Below the pieces are notes generated by a model. It saw only the letters and a list, made by a program, of their open reading frames with translations. It was not told the origin of the DNA and did not search any database. Positions 48,645 through 60,900 of a DNA stretch of 64,000 nt are shown here, piece after piece. Location of the stretch: contig CAMGYJ010000007.1 of the NCBI GenBank assembly GCA_946122785.1, forward strand, positions 4,976,909 through 5,040,908, read 5' to 3'. This DNA is from Linum tenue. Its lineage: Eukaryota; Streptophyta; Magnoliopsida; Malpighiales; Linaceae. The first letter of the stretch is position 1; every line of letters begins with the position of its first letter. A program made the translations under genes and the position numbers.

Positions 48645-49125
48645 CATTGTAATTATCGGTGGAGAATAGGATCAATAGACTTCATTATCGGTGGAGAATA
48701 ACCTCGGGCAGAATTCGTGATCTGTAGCGCCTACAAAATCAAAAGAAAATGACATTTCAAGGAAATCGCCCGAAACCTGTGATGGTGCCACTTTGGAGTC
48801 TGTCAAAAATAGATTCGGAAGAAATCTGCCCAAATCGGTGCTTAATGGACTTAATCATTGTTGAATAATAGCCTTAAGCCGAATCCGTGATCTATAGCCT
48901 TCAAAATTCAAATAAAATGGTTTTTCAGAAAAAATACTAAATTTTTTATGAAAATATCATCCAAAAATAAATTCGCCCGAATCGGTGTTTAATAGACTTA
49001 ATCATCGGTGGAGAATAGAATTAATAGACTTCAATATTCGTGGAGAATAGCCTCAGACAAAATCCATGATCTGTAGCTTTCAAAATCGAAAGAAAATGAC
49101 ATTTCGAAAAAATTGCCTGAATGGT
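48645..49125. repeat. Degenerate ~190-bp tandem array
   Basis: Three copies of a unit with atcggtggagaatag, cgaatccgtgatctgtagc, aaaatgacatttc and cgcccgaatcggtg.ttaat blocks at ~48650, ~48855 and ~49000. Copies are unequal in length. No coding signal. Confidence 0.7.
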
Positions 49126-49304
49126 TGGAGATGAAGCATAAGAATAATGTTTTGATGAAAAATGCACAAAAGTGATTGTAAACACTAACAAGAGAACCTA
49201 ATTTAGTTTTCTAAAGAATTCAATGAATCTCGTTCTATTCAATCAATCTCATCATCATGACAAATCAATTCGAAACAATAACTAGATTCCAAAATCGGTA
49301 ACAT

Positions 49305-50018
49305 TCAATCAGTGGATGCTCCTGGATTTTTGTTCCAAGACTGGTAAGATGGATCACCTAATGGCCTGCAAAAAAGGTAACATGCAAATCACAGTTATGG
49401 ATACACTGAACACTACACATTCTAGTTGGATTGGTTCTAAAAGGTTGTTCTAACTTACCTGTACTTTGAGCAAGTAAATAAGGATGAAGGTGATGGCCAA
49501 GAAGAAGCAGATTCCACCAACGGCGAGGTACACAGCCCCAATGATTCCCTCGATCCAAGTGTTCGTGGAGAGGATCAACATCTTCTTCCTTCCATAACCA
49601 TACGAGTTATAGTTGTTCTGAATTGCAACTTCTATCTGATCGTTCGCCTCCAGATCCTCCTCGATTCTTCCATACAGTTTCCTAAACGTCGGCAGTAGAG
49701 CTGCTGTTCGCATCCACACCGATAGATCTTCTTTCCACCTCCAATCAAGCCACTGTTCTGGAAGTTCTTAGGGTACACATCAGAACCAAATTTGTGTTCT
49801 TTGTCGCTCGTCCATGCAATGTCCTTCTTATTGACATTCAAAACCTTCTTCTTGCTGGAGATGGTGAAACTGTAAGTGTCATTGAACAAACTCCAAGCGA
49901 TGAGGCAACATGGAACGATTGGTTTTTCCATCCACGCTGTCTTCTGGTTTGCAAGTCGACACCACATCTTCGTGTGATTTGCTCAGTAGTTGTACATCGT
50001 TCGACTCCTCACATATAC
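49305..50018 (-). pseudogene. 5'-truncated ALA-interacting subunit (CDC50/ALIS) pseudogene
   Basis: The minus strand shows consecutive ALIS blocks in shifting frames: YVRSR; SKSHEDVVSTCKPEDS; KPIVPC.LIAWSLFNDTYSF; DIAWTSDKEHKFGSDVYP; WMRTAALLPTFRKLYGRIEE; a C-terminal membrane helix (VYLAVGGICFFLAITFILIY); and, past an intron at 49459, GDPSYQSWNKNPG. ALIS proteins are beta-subunits of P4-ATPase lipid flippases. Frameshifts occur near 50005 and 49925, a ~30-base deletion removes the segment before WMRTAA near 49724, and the last splice is out of phase. The N-terminal half, including the first membrane helix, is absent. Confidence 0.88.
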
Positions 50019-51859
50019 CTGAAGTGCAAAAATACTAGCAAGCTAAAGCAAGGAAACAATACTACACTAGAACCTTGAAACCAGGATCTCGAGGTTCAAA
50101 GTCCGGCGCCACAACCACTCAATTGAAACTGCGTTCACAAATCACAACTTTCTGGATTACTTATTCCAAATCATAATGTTGAGCTTGAGAGACTCAACTG
50201 CGGTGGTTTTGGTAAAAGTTGTCGAGCTGGTAATATACATAAATGGGCTGCTTCATAGGTTTTGGTATCTTCATGGGCTGCTTACAGTTACTCTAGCACC
50301 GATGTACAGTTCAGCCTACAGGCTCAATATATCAAAACAACGGAAAAGTCATCATACCTTCAAACCTCACAAGAATCTAAGGAAGTCCAGTTGAGCTAGG
50401 AAGATTCCCATGCATTCATTTGCAGGGTAGCGCAGGAATCCTAGAACCGTTCTTGGGCAAGATCTGGTTTGTACTCTTGGTAGACCTGCGCATGATATTT
50501 AAGATCCCAAGGACAGGTATATCCAGAGAACAGCTCTTGCACAACAGCTTAAGAAAAGCACGGGCAGGTAGCAACCAGATAAACAAGATGGAGTTATAGA
50601 TGAATAGATGATTGTGCTTGAACTGTGGGTTCATCAATGTGAGGCAGAGTTCCAACATCAAATCATGTGCTTTAATAAGATTTCTAATAGCTCATCTGGC
50701 TAGTAACAAAAACCTCATTCTGGGCCATGCATTATCCTGCCATGTTCAAGGAGATCTTTCTTGTCATATACCATCATGTTCAACCCATAGTACTTCAGTA
50801 CCAACATCTTGTTTCCAACTAGACAACGAAGATCCACTCTCTGCATCATTTCCAACATTTACCTAAAAGGATACAAGTAGAACGTAGCAAAAGCAACTCC
50901 AAGCACTCTATGCCATTCATCCAATAAGACACTATATGTGCTAACAATTAACATGTTCAGACACAATGAAGAAGCAATACTTATATGCATTTGCAAAAAA
51001 AAAAAAAAAAAAAAAAACAGGAATCAATAACTGAAGCTAAAGTTGAATTGAATAACCGGGTCAAATAAAAACATGTTCATCTTCCAGACAAGAAAAGAAG
51101 CTCACACCACCATCAACGTACTGTAGGCATATCAGTCTACAATCAAATGGTGGCTTCACTGTTCTTGCTTTTCAATGAACATTACAGACACATAATAGCA
51201 ATTACAGGTTTATCAACAACAAAAAATAGCAATGACAGAACAAGTTCAAAGCTTGTTTGTTTGGGCTTGTCTAAAACTCGAGGGTTTGAAATTTCAGTTT
51301 AAACAGCTAAAGATAGTTGAACAAGAGTGGAGCATTGTACGAGTTTAAGAGTAAATTTCAGTTGGAACTAGAGGCTTATTTTAGAAGAATGCTTGTTTGC
51401 GCGTCTGACTTAAACTTTCACTTAGGGAGAGAGTCTCACAGTAAGTACTGTAAGAACCTAGGCCTATTAAAAACACATAATACCGCAAAAGCAAGTCAAA
51501 TTACCATACAAAACAAAAGGGAAAGGGAAAAGAACATTTCTTTTTCCGCAAACTTGAACAAAGCCTGATGTCAAAACACTGTTGAAAAAGGTCACAATGC
51601 TGACACAAGTGGCTAAATCTCCACAAGTTTTCGGATCATTTGAATACTGAAGATAGCAGTAGAATGAGAGTAAGACCAAATCATGTCAAACTATGATGTT
51701 CCAATGAAGATATGTAGTGCTACATACAATAGAAGATATCTGGCTGTAATAAGAGTAACTGGTGAGGTAGCATACCTTCTCTTCCTCTTCTATTCTACTG
51801 CATCTTTTACTCGGTTTCTGGAACCAACCTCCTCCAAGTTTTTACATAGTATCATTTCA
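50019..51859. other. Intergenic, no gene seen
   Basis: Includes an A-run of about 22 bases at 50996-51017. No coding match found on either strand. The last part is the 3' flank of the DnaJ gene. Confidence 0.55.
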
Positions 51860-54025
51860 CTATTCAATGCTCTCATCCTCTAACAAATCTTCTCTTTTCA
51901 CATCTACAACTACATGAAGAAGTTCAATTGGTGTTGCAGCTGGGTCAAGCTCCCTACACCCTTTGGGACAATCTGGACCTTCTTGACTAGTGAGTATATA
52001 AGAAGGAACAAGGTGCGAAAATCTGAACATCTCTTCTCTCGGAATTCTTCTGATTTCCCCAACATCTAAATGTTGGCGAAACACGGTTTTAAAACCAGCA
52101 ACCTTTACCAGGGGAACTACAATAACCCCTAGCTCTTGATTATAGTCCTCAAGAACCTCGACCACATCATACTTCTGTATGACCTCATCTTCTGTCAGCT
52201 CATTCCAATCTGGGGACCAGTTTCTGTAGAGAGCCCAAACATCACCCTTCCTGGGATATATATGTATGGACCCATGAATGTCGCTTTTCCATCTAACCTT
52301 GTGGGAAAAACAATAGAGAGAGCTATAAATCTCACGCCTTCCTACTTGAAATTCCCCACAAGTCTTTGAGAAGCCAGAACAAAACCAGTTCAAGGGGCCA
52401 AATTCACTATTGGTTCTTGATTTCAGCCAACTAATCCGCAACTTTAGTGGATCCAAGGAAATCACAGCATGGATCATGGCATAATACCGAGGGAACCCTT
52501 CATTGTAACCATAGGCTGCCCATACTTGGTTTTCACCAAAACACGTTTCAGTTCTATTGTTGTCAAAATTGTAGAAGTCTGCATCTGGCACATCGATAAA
52601 CATTGAATCTAAAATTTCCGTATTTATTTTTGCACCAGAAGTAGTAGGAGAAGTAGTACTGCCAAACAACCCTGCTTCTGAATTGGGTGGATCACTAGGG
52701 GCGCAAGGTTCATTTGCGTCACCATTTACCACAGACTTTTCAAATACATTATCTTCTTCCCCACTATCATTTCCCGTTTCCATGAACAATTCACTCACAG
52801 TAGCTGAATTCAGATCATAGAGTTTCTTACTGATGGCAGTCCTGGCCTTCTCCAGCAAAAGGGACTCAATCTCAACCTGGGCGGCATCCCTCATGTCAGA
52901 ACACTTCCTGACACCAACAACACCAGTAGAGCCACCTCTTCTAGAAGTTGAAACCATTTGAACAGTAACAGATCCTTTCTCCTTGTTCAAACCACCATCT
53001 TCTGCACTTCTCCTTCTTTTTCCAGCATATCCACCACCCATTCTTTTGGAAACATGTTTCCTCTTAAGGCTCTCTTCTCTTCTTGTAGCCGCCTGCGCCT
53101 CTTCTCGTTCCCTCTTCACCTTTTCATAAGCCTGCTGAACAACAGTTGCAGCTTGAGAGAAGTGAGATGTAGTACCTGATCCAGAGGAGAATGGAGTCCA
53201 CTGGTAGTTTATCCCCCCATTTGAAAATGAACTACTGGCATTACTAGATTTCATTGTATTTTTGCCAGAAGCTTGTCGATTGGACTTTTTTGATTGCTGG
53301 GAAAAGTTCGCTTGTGCACTTAATTTAAAGCGATTTGATGAGGGGGGAGCTTTTTCAGTAGCTATAAACGGCTCATGACAATTGGGACAGAGTAGATTAT
53401 GATCCAGATAAATCCTAAGATACTCATACTGCATCCTGCACTGATGGCAGACAGTCCAGAAAGTCTTGGGTTGTTTTGACTTCTGAGATGAAACTGGAGA
53501 AGAATAATGGCCTGCTTGGGGAACACTCTTATTAGACTTTTCAGTTGCTTTGGTGGAAGTGTTGAATCCACTGGATTCAGACTTAGTATATGGAGCCTTA
53601 GCCGAACTTGAGGCCTTCCGAAAAATGTTAGTCTTTCTATTCTGGTCGTACGCTACTCTCTTCGTTTTGTCAGACAATGTACTCCATGCCATAGATATAA
53701 GTTTAAAAGCGCCATCAGCTCCAACTGACTTATTTTTGTCAGGGTGAAGGATCAAGGCCAATTTCCGGTACTGTTTACGTACCATGTCATCATCAGCTAG
53801 TGGGTTAGTGCCAAGTATCCCATACCAATCTTCTTCTCCGTTTACTTTGTTCTCCGAAGAAATATAGACATCAAGAGTTGCTACCATTTGAGTAATGCCC
53901 TCAAGCTCAGGGTACAAATTCTTGGCCTTGAGTGCAAATTTTCTTGCTCCAACAAGATCCTTTTCGAAAAATTTCTTCTCAGCAATCTCCTTAGCTCTAG
54001 CTGCCTCACCCCTATTGCATTCCAT
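51860..54025 (-). CDS. DnaJ (J-domain) protein with DUF3444
   Basis: Single coding exon, 721 residues, starting MECNRGEAARAKEIAEKKF. An N-terminal helical TPR-like block (residues 1-60) precedes the J-domain (66-130) with HPD at 94-96, the Hsp70-stimulating motif. A zinc-ribbon-like CHQC...CPNC pair follows around residue 200, then a Ser/Lys-rich region with KRKHVSKRM and KRRRS nuclear-localisation-like signals. DUF3444 occupies roughly residues 480-700 (W..YGYNEGFPRYYAMI, then KGDVWALYRNW). This layout is a plant-specific J-protein group, usually intronless in the coding part as here. Client and site are unknown; the basic signals suggest the nucleus. The frame is open to 54088, but the ATG at 54025 matches family N-termini. 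Confidence 0.92.
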   Translation of the reverse strand: MECNRGEAARAKEIAEKKFFEKDLVGARKFALKAKNLYPELEGITQMVATLDVYISSENKVNGEEDWYGILGTNPLADDDMVRKQYRKLALILHPDKNKSVGADGAFKLISMAWSTLSDKTKRVAYDQNRKTNIFRKASSSAKAPYTKSESSGFNTSTKATEKSNKSVPQAGHYSSPVSSQKSKQPKTFWTVCHQCRMQYEYLRIYLDHNLLCPNCHEPFIATEKAPPSSNRFKLSAQANFSQQSKKSNRQASGKNTMKSSNASSSFSNGGINYQWTPFSSGSGTTSHFSQAATVVQQAYEKVKREREEAQAATRREESLKRKHVSKRMGGGYAGKRRRSAEDGGLNKEKGSVTVQMVSTSRRGGSTGVVGVRKCSDMRDAAQVEIESLLLEKARTAISKKLYDLNSATVSELFMETGNDSGEEDNVFEKSVVNGDANEPCAPSDPPNSEAGLFGSTTSPTTSGAKINTEILDSMFIDVPDADFYNFDNNRTETCFGENQVWAAYGYNEGFPRYYAMIHAVISLDPLKLRISWLKSRTNSEFGPLNWFCSGFSKTCGEFQVGRREIYSSLYCFSHKVRWKSDIHGSIHIYPRKGDVWALYRNWSPDWNELTEDEVIQKYDVVEVLEDYNQELGVIVVPLVKVAGFKTVFRQHLDVGEIRRIPREEMFRFSHLVPSYILTSQEGPDCPKGCRELDPAATPIELLHVVVDVKREDLLEDESIE

Positions 54026-55469
54026 ATCCCGACTATCTTCTAATTGCTCAAACTTCTCTATAAATCTAAATGAGTGGTTGCATGTCACCTCTATGCCACA
54101 AGAAATTCAGTTACCAATCTGCAAACTTCTTCAGAAATGGATGATTGTTACCGTCTCAGACAAGAATCTGCTCCCAAATCCTTTCCTCAAACACACAAGA
54201 AACCTTCCATAAAGAAGCCATCCTGAAGGTTAAATAAATCATAAAATTAATCCACTGATCTATACCGAAGAGAAACCATGCTATACCAGAAGAATAGAAA
54301 CAGAACATAAACTAACCTAAACATTAGAATCACTTAAGCGAATAAGATGTTATAACATCAAAGAGCAATCCTTTACCTAAATTAAGTGAAGAGACAAAGA
54401 GATGTCCAATGTCCAATGTCCAATACCCAACAACACAAACCTAAAGTAAGTAGGAAAGCTGAGGGATAACAGGATGAAGCTCACAAAAGAAAGCACCCAA
54501 TCAAGAAACCATGTTTGATCATTAATTTCATTACATTTTCAAGTCAGAAATGGTCAACCTAGAGCCAGCTCGGCCTGGATACCGAACAATTAACTAACCC
54601 AGAACGAATCCTGCAAAACGTTACCGCGATGAACAGGTTAGTGAGGCTTGTAAGAGCAAGCAAATGAACCATATCCATATGTGGAGAGCATGGGGCAAAA
54701 AATCCACTGCTCGTCTATTCTCTATACACAGTATAGAACTCCACAGCCTAAGCCAACTACTCGAACAGCAGTAGAAACAATGCAGCAAGTTCAAAAGGCA
54801 ATGGACGTTCCCCTATCCAGCAAAGTAAGCAAAAAAGTAATAGCAACAAATTGCCCAAAAAAAGGTCGCAAATTTCCATGGTTTCTACTGCAATTAAGAC
54901 ACGTACCAAGGTTTGAACTTGAAGAGCAGGCCAACTCAGTAGCAAGCAAACCTTCGACCGAAAACAGTGCGACAAGAATGAGAGATCGAGGGAAAAGCAG
55001 CAACCCTGAAAGTGGAATCTCTTCTGGGAACTGGATTTCAATACGGAAAAAACCCAAATACCACAATCGAGCAACAAGAGCGCGAGGATCAGAGATGGAC
55101 GTGGGGTTGAGGGAATCTGGTGGCGAAGAAGAAGGGGGGAAAGTGTTGAAGTGAAGGACAAGGTTAAAAAAAAAAGGGGGTGAAGGTCAAAAAAACTTCT
55201 TTCTTTCCTTTTGTGCAGCGTACACCGGTAGGTTTTTCTCTACCCGCAAAGGAAGTTGAAAACACAGAGAGAGGAGAGCCGTTCGCCCGAACCGGAAGAC
55301 GAAAGGAGTAGCTCCGAGTCCGACCGCAAGCTGCAACTGCAAAAGGCCAAAAAGCCACACCTTTGACCTCTTTGAGGAGAAGAGGTTGGGTGCTAATGGG
55401 TAACCATCAACCAACCAAATACTTGCTAAACCGGAATCCTAACCCTATATGTTTCTCTTTTTCATTTTA
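54026..55469. other. DnaJ gene 5' flank
   Basis: Probably 5' UTR exon(s) and intron(s) plus promoter. Short frames at 54757-55161 match nothing. A triplicated 'gtccaat' run occurs at ~54400. Confidence 0.5.
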
Positions 55470-55898
55470 CAGCCTGTTTGGATACAATTCCGGAAGAAAT
55501 GGAAATGGAAATGGAATTCAATTTTTTATTTTTTATAGAATTCCATTTCCAATTCTAGTGTTTGGTATAATTCCTACAACTATGGAAATGAATTGCACTT
55601 TTAACCATAATGAATAATGTAATATGTTTGTTTTATTTTGAGAAATGAAATATGAATGAGAGAGAAAGAGAGTAAAATGATAGTGGGTCAACAAAATAAT
55701 AAAAAGTATTGATGGGTCCCACTAATTCCATCTTCATTCTCTCAATTCCTATCACTTTTGATAGGAATTGTAATTCCCATATTTTAGACCCATTGGAATT
55801 CAATTCTCAACCTTTTTATTATTCCAAACATAATATATGGAAATGGAATTGGAAATGGAATTCCAATTCCTTACTTTTTTGTCAATCCAAACAGGCTG
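55470..55898. mobile_element. PIF/Harbinger-type MITE
   Basis: Terminal inverted repeats CAGCCTGTTTGGAT...ATCCAAACAGGCTG with a TTA target duplication on both sides (55467-55469 and 55899-55901). 429 bp, non-coding, with a subterminal ggaattg/caattcc-rich interior that is itself partly self-complementary. 3-bp TTA/TAA duplications are typical of PIF/Harbinger. Confidence 0.82.
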
Positions 55899-55901
55899 TT
55901 A

Positions 55902-57300
55902 GGGTTTGGAAAGATTGATTTTTCAAGCAATGTATAATTTCAAGCAATGTATAATTAATTTACGGTTTAATAAGTTTAAAAATGATTTAATAAGTTTCAA
56001 GCAATGTATCAACACAGTTGATTGTTAGTAAACACGTCATGTCATTCCCTTATTAGCTTAAAAATTATTAAAAAATTCAAATTCAAATTATTTTCCTAAT
56101 TTACATTATTTATCTTTTTCAAATTAACAAAAAAAATAAAAATTTGATAATTTTTGTTAATTTATAAAATTTATCATTTTCAAAAAAATATTTCATATTT
56201 TTTATACTTTTATTTTTTGGTTAATTTGATAATGATAAATAATAGGCAAAATCCACTTCCATAGCCATAACTTTGCACTTTGTGACAAATGTAGCCAAAT
56301 TTGAAAAAATACACAGAAATAGCCATTCCGTCCATTAATGTAACGGAATTATAAAGACGGCTGACTGGGCAAACGGTTGAATGTGGCTGCATTTTATTTG
56401 GTCTATGTGGCATGCCATGGTGGAAAACTAAATTAATTATATTTATTAAAAAAAAGCCCTACTTTACCATTCTTTTCCTCATCCGCCCTTCCCAATTCTT
56501 CTCTTTTCCTCTTCACAGAAATCCCACCTCCATTCCACCTAAACTTAAAATCACCGGCGACTCTCAATCGACGAACGCACTCATCAGCCTTGGTCCATTC
56601 ACCACTCGATACAGTCCAGCTCGCCTCCGCGGTCCGACAATACACAGGGATTCAGACGTAGCAACGACTGACGAAGGGAGGATTTGCCGCAACATCGACG
56701 GCGATTCGCTTGTACCCTCTGCTCATTGTCGATTTCCGGCGGTGGCATATTTGAAAACCGCCCAGATCTGGTGGTTTTTCAGGGAGGAAATCTGCAAGGA
56801 GATAGCGTCAATTAGGTTTTAGTTTCTCGATCTGCGATGGAGACTGTTGCTCTCCCTCAGCGGCATGATTGCGCGGCCACGAGACGAGTCAGGATTTTGA
56901 GCGCGTCCTCTTCTTCACGGCTCTCAAGCTTCTGTTGCAGCAGGGATTTCAGACACTCCACTGCCTCGGCGTTACCCACTAGATTTTCGAATAAAGGGGA
57001 GGTGAAGGAAGGAGACAGAGAAGATGAATCTCATCCGGCAGCAGCTGGTCTGCCTCTTCGACGGTGGCCAAGATCTCTTCAGCTAGAGTAGCAAAGGACT
57101 CGACTTTGGCTGAGTGGAGTACGAGGAGATGGACGGCGGCTACCCAGGTTTAATTTGCCAAAGATGGATGAAGCAGGCGGGGGATCCATGTAATATTTGG
57201 GGGAATTGATGAAGCCCGTGAAATCAGAAGGCTTAGTGGTGAGAAGTGACAAGGAAGAAGAATTAAAGAGGAATCAGAAGGGGAAGGAAGAAGATGACCG
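55902..57300. other. Intergenic, no certain gene
   Basis: 55902-56450 is AT-rich. 56450-57100 is GC-richer with frames of 136 (56412-56822) and 84 codons (56837-57091) on the plus strand, Arg/Ser-rich, matching no family I know. I do not call either a gene. Confidence 0.45.
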
Positions 57301-57923
57301 TAGATAAGTCCAAAGAGAACACCTACAACTATTGTGAGGAATAATCTTGTAACATTGTACTCTGGATTTTGCCAGTAAGATCGATGCAGTTTTATGAAGC
57401 AAGCTCTGCATTGGGTTAAGAAATCCTGTGCAAATTGTGTAGGGAAATAAAGGTCACTTGACCCTGGTGCTGGAGTGCTTAGTGCTTTAATTAGCTCCTG
57501 GTTCCTCCTGTAACCAAATGATGAGACTTTTTTAGTGAATGGAGAGGATAAGTGGGATTTAGGAAGAGAGTTGGCAAAGATCAGTAAAATTAATGCTCAC
57601 TTGTATAGTTCAGAATATGAATAAATTTCAGCAAAGTCCACATTCAGTTGAGTTTCAATGGCAACTGAGCTAATGTCAAGCATCCATGAAGCAGGATTTG
57701 TGCCTTCTTGGATCTTGGGAACCCCCTGGATGGTCTAATAATATAACAATTCAGTTTATTAAATGAATTTGGATCGCTCATTGTTTCTCTTCCATTCAGT
57801 TTGAATCAACAATGAAAGGTAAGGTAATGTTGAACTCACCTCGAAATATTCTACCATCTTGTGAGAATGGTGTCCAAGGGTGCCTGCATATATAACTTGT
57901 CCTCCTCTCTTCATCAACAACAA
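57301..57923 (-). pseudogene. PDR-type ABCG transporter fragment
   Basis: Three exons survive on the minus strand with good splice sites: 57840-57923 ([17 protein letters not shown]...), 57601-57734 (GVPKIQEGTNPASWMLD, NVDFAEIY) and 57301-57507 (RNQELIKALS, LHRSYWQNPEYNVTRL). This is the stretch between the second nucleotide-binding domain and the start of the second membrane domain of full-size PDR/ABCG pumps. Similarity ends abruptly at LFGLIY near 57301. Upstream, the intron runs 27 bases into a truncated retroelement. Both ends are missing. Its exons remain open, so it was broken recently or is constrained by chance. Confidence 0.88.
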
Positions 57924-57950
57924 CTGCAGAAAAAGTGTAAAGTGAAGAGT

Positions 57951-60900
57951 TTAACCAACGCCCACGTTGCCCTGCATGGGAGCCTTGGGCACGTGAGTGT
58001 CGTGAGCATGAATCTGGCATTGGTGGCAGCTCTCCACATGGTTCTTCGCGTCCGCCCTGATGGTGGGCCAATAATAGCCTTGCCTCAGCAGGACTTTTTC
58101 CAGGCTCCTCGCCCCCGCGTGCATGCCGCAAGCGCCCTGGTGTACTTCCATTATCGCCTTCGCGCCTTCTTCGTTCGTAAGGCATCTCAGGTATGCCCCT
58201 GAGTGCGACCTCTTATACAGCTGTCCCTCCAAGATCACACACCTGGCGGCTTTGCGCCTGACTTGCCACGCGAGCTTGCCGTCCTCCGGGATTGCACCGT
58301 GGAGCAAGTACGCCTTGATCGGGGTCATCCAACTCTCCCCCTCCCCTTCTCCTTCTTCGACAATCCCCACCATATATTCTTCCTGGGATTGCTCCTTGGT
58401 TACTATCACATACCTCTCACTTTCGAAATCGGTGGCCGTGGCTAGTTTTGATAGGGCGTCTGCATGGGCATTTTCCTCACGCGGCACGTGTACAAACTCG
58501 ACCTATTCGAACCACGCACGTTGTTCCTCCACCTTTTCAGGTATGCGCCCAGCGCCTCTTCTTTCACGTCGAAAACTCCATTTAGCTGATTCACCACCAA
58601 AGCGGAGTCAGAGTAGACCTGAACCCTTCGTGCTCCCAACTCGCGCGTTGTGCGCAACCCGGCGATTACCGCTTCGTATTCCGCTGCGTTGTTCGTTTTT
58701 AGTGACGAAAATCAGAGGGCCACTTCATGGGTTGTGCCCATGGGGTTGATAACAACTATGCCCGCGCCGGCGCCCACTCGGCTTGCCGCCCCATCGACGT
58801 ACACCCGCCAATCGGCTTCCATGCCCTTTCCTTCACTCACCACGCCCTCTGCGGCAAAATCCGCCAGCACCTGCGCCTTGATTGCGGGTCGCGGCGCGTA
58901 CTTAACATCATATTCACTTAGCTGCACGGCCCATTCACCATGCGTCCCGCCACGTCCATGGAGCCTAGCGTGCTCTTCAGCGGTAGGTTGGTAAGAACGA
59001 CCACCGTATGCGCTTGGAAGTAAGGACGTAGCTTTTCGGCCGCCACTACCACCGCCAGGGATGCCTTCTCGATGGGCGCGTAGCGCGTCTCTGGGCCCGT
59101 CATTACCTTGCTCACGTAATATACCGGGCGTTCCTCCTTGTCCGGGCCCGCTCTGGAGACAAGGACGGCACTCACGGCGGCTCGGAAAACCGCTATGTAC
59201 AGATACAACGTCTCGCCCTTTCGCGGCGCCGTCATGACCGTGGGCGCCACCAGTAGGTCCTTCAATTGTTCAAACGCTCTATCGCACTCGTCGGTCCATT
59301 TGAAGCGCGTGGCCTTCTTCAGGACACCGAAAAAGGGGGCGCCCTTGTCGGCCGACCTAGGAATGAAGCGCCCTTACGCTGCCAGGCGCCCATTCAATAC
59401 CTGCACTTCGTTGGGTGTCCGCGGAGGGCTGAGGTGCCTGATCGCCTCCACCTGCCTTGGGTTGGCTTCGATCCCCCTCTTAGTGATCATGAAGCCCAAG
59501 AACTTCCCAGCCTCCGCCCCGAATACGCATTTCAACGGATTAAGGCGCAGAGTGTGGGAGCGCATTGTTTCGAAAGTCTCGCGCAGATCGCTTAGGTGAT
59601 CCTTCTTCCTCTTGCTCTTCACCACCAGGTCGTCCACGTATGCCTCCACGTTTCGGCCAATTTGCCGCTGGAACACCGTGTTTACCATGCGTTGGTAAGT
59701 GGTGCCGGCGTTCTTCAACCCGAATGACATGACCTTGTAGCGGAAGTTGCCGAAGGGAGTCGCGAACGCAGTTTTGTCTCTGTCTCCCTCGCACATGAGG
59801 ATCTGATGGTACCCCGAGAACATGTCTAGGAAGCTCAGCGCCTCGTGATATGCGGTCGCATCTACCAACTGGTCTATGCGTGGCATGGGGTAAGCGTCCG
59901 TGGGGCATACCCGGTTCAGATTCGTGTAGTCCACACACATCCTCCAGTCTCCCGTCGCCTTTGGGACGAGCACCACGTTCGACAGCCACGTTATGTACCT
60001 TGCTTCCTCCATAAACCCCGCCTCGAGTAACTTCCCTACCTCCTTGCGCAGGGCTTCTTCCTTTTCCTCCGAGAGGGGCCTCCTTTTTTGCTGCACAGGG
60101 CGTGCGCCCTTCTCTACCGACAGCCGGTGTAATGCGATCTCGGGCCTCACACCTGGCATCTCCTTGGCGCTCCATGCGAACAAGTCGGCGTACTCCTTCA
60201 GTAGTTCCACCAGCGCCTCGGCCGCCTCCCCACTCGTGTGCGCTGAAATGCGCACGCACCGATCGGGGCGCTCCGCGTCCAAAGGGACTTGGACCTCGGC
60301 GTCGGCTGCCTCCGTCCTAGGCGTGTCTTCCGGTCGTACGTCAATGTTGTACATGCGCGCCCTTTTTGCGAGCCGCGCTTCTGGCGAGGCATCTCCCCGC
60401 GACATTCCCACTCCCTTCGGGGTAATGAATTTCAACACTTGATGGCACGAAGACGCGACCCCATTGAAGAGTGCCAACATCGGACGCCCCAGGATTGCGT
60501 TGTATGGAGAGGGGCAATCCACGATCCCGAATTCCACCGTGTGTGTCACATGATGCGCCTCGTCTCCCAGCGTCACTGGTAACCGCACATGCCCAACCAC
60601 TCTTGCCGGCACCCCCGAAAACCCGATTAGGACCGACTCTGCCGACCTGACTAAGCTCGGGGATAGTTGCATTTTCTCGAACGTGGATCTGAATAGCACG
60701 TCCATCGAGCTTCCCGTGTCCACCAGCATCCTCTTCACTTCACATCCAGCCACCACCCCTCTGATTTCAAGCGCCTCCACGGAGGGCACCCGACACGCCT
60801 CTTCAGGAGCTTCGTTAAAATGAATATGCACCGCCGCGTGGGCGCTCGCCGTGGCCGATTTCAGGCGCCTGCCTTCGTCAAGCTTCTGCCTTAGGTCCAG

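Noticed and set aside
56837..57091. 84-codon plus-strand frame in the GC-rich block
   Set aside because: Arg/Ser-rich, no known domain, no splice partners; not enough to call a gene.
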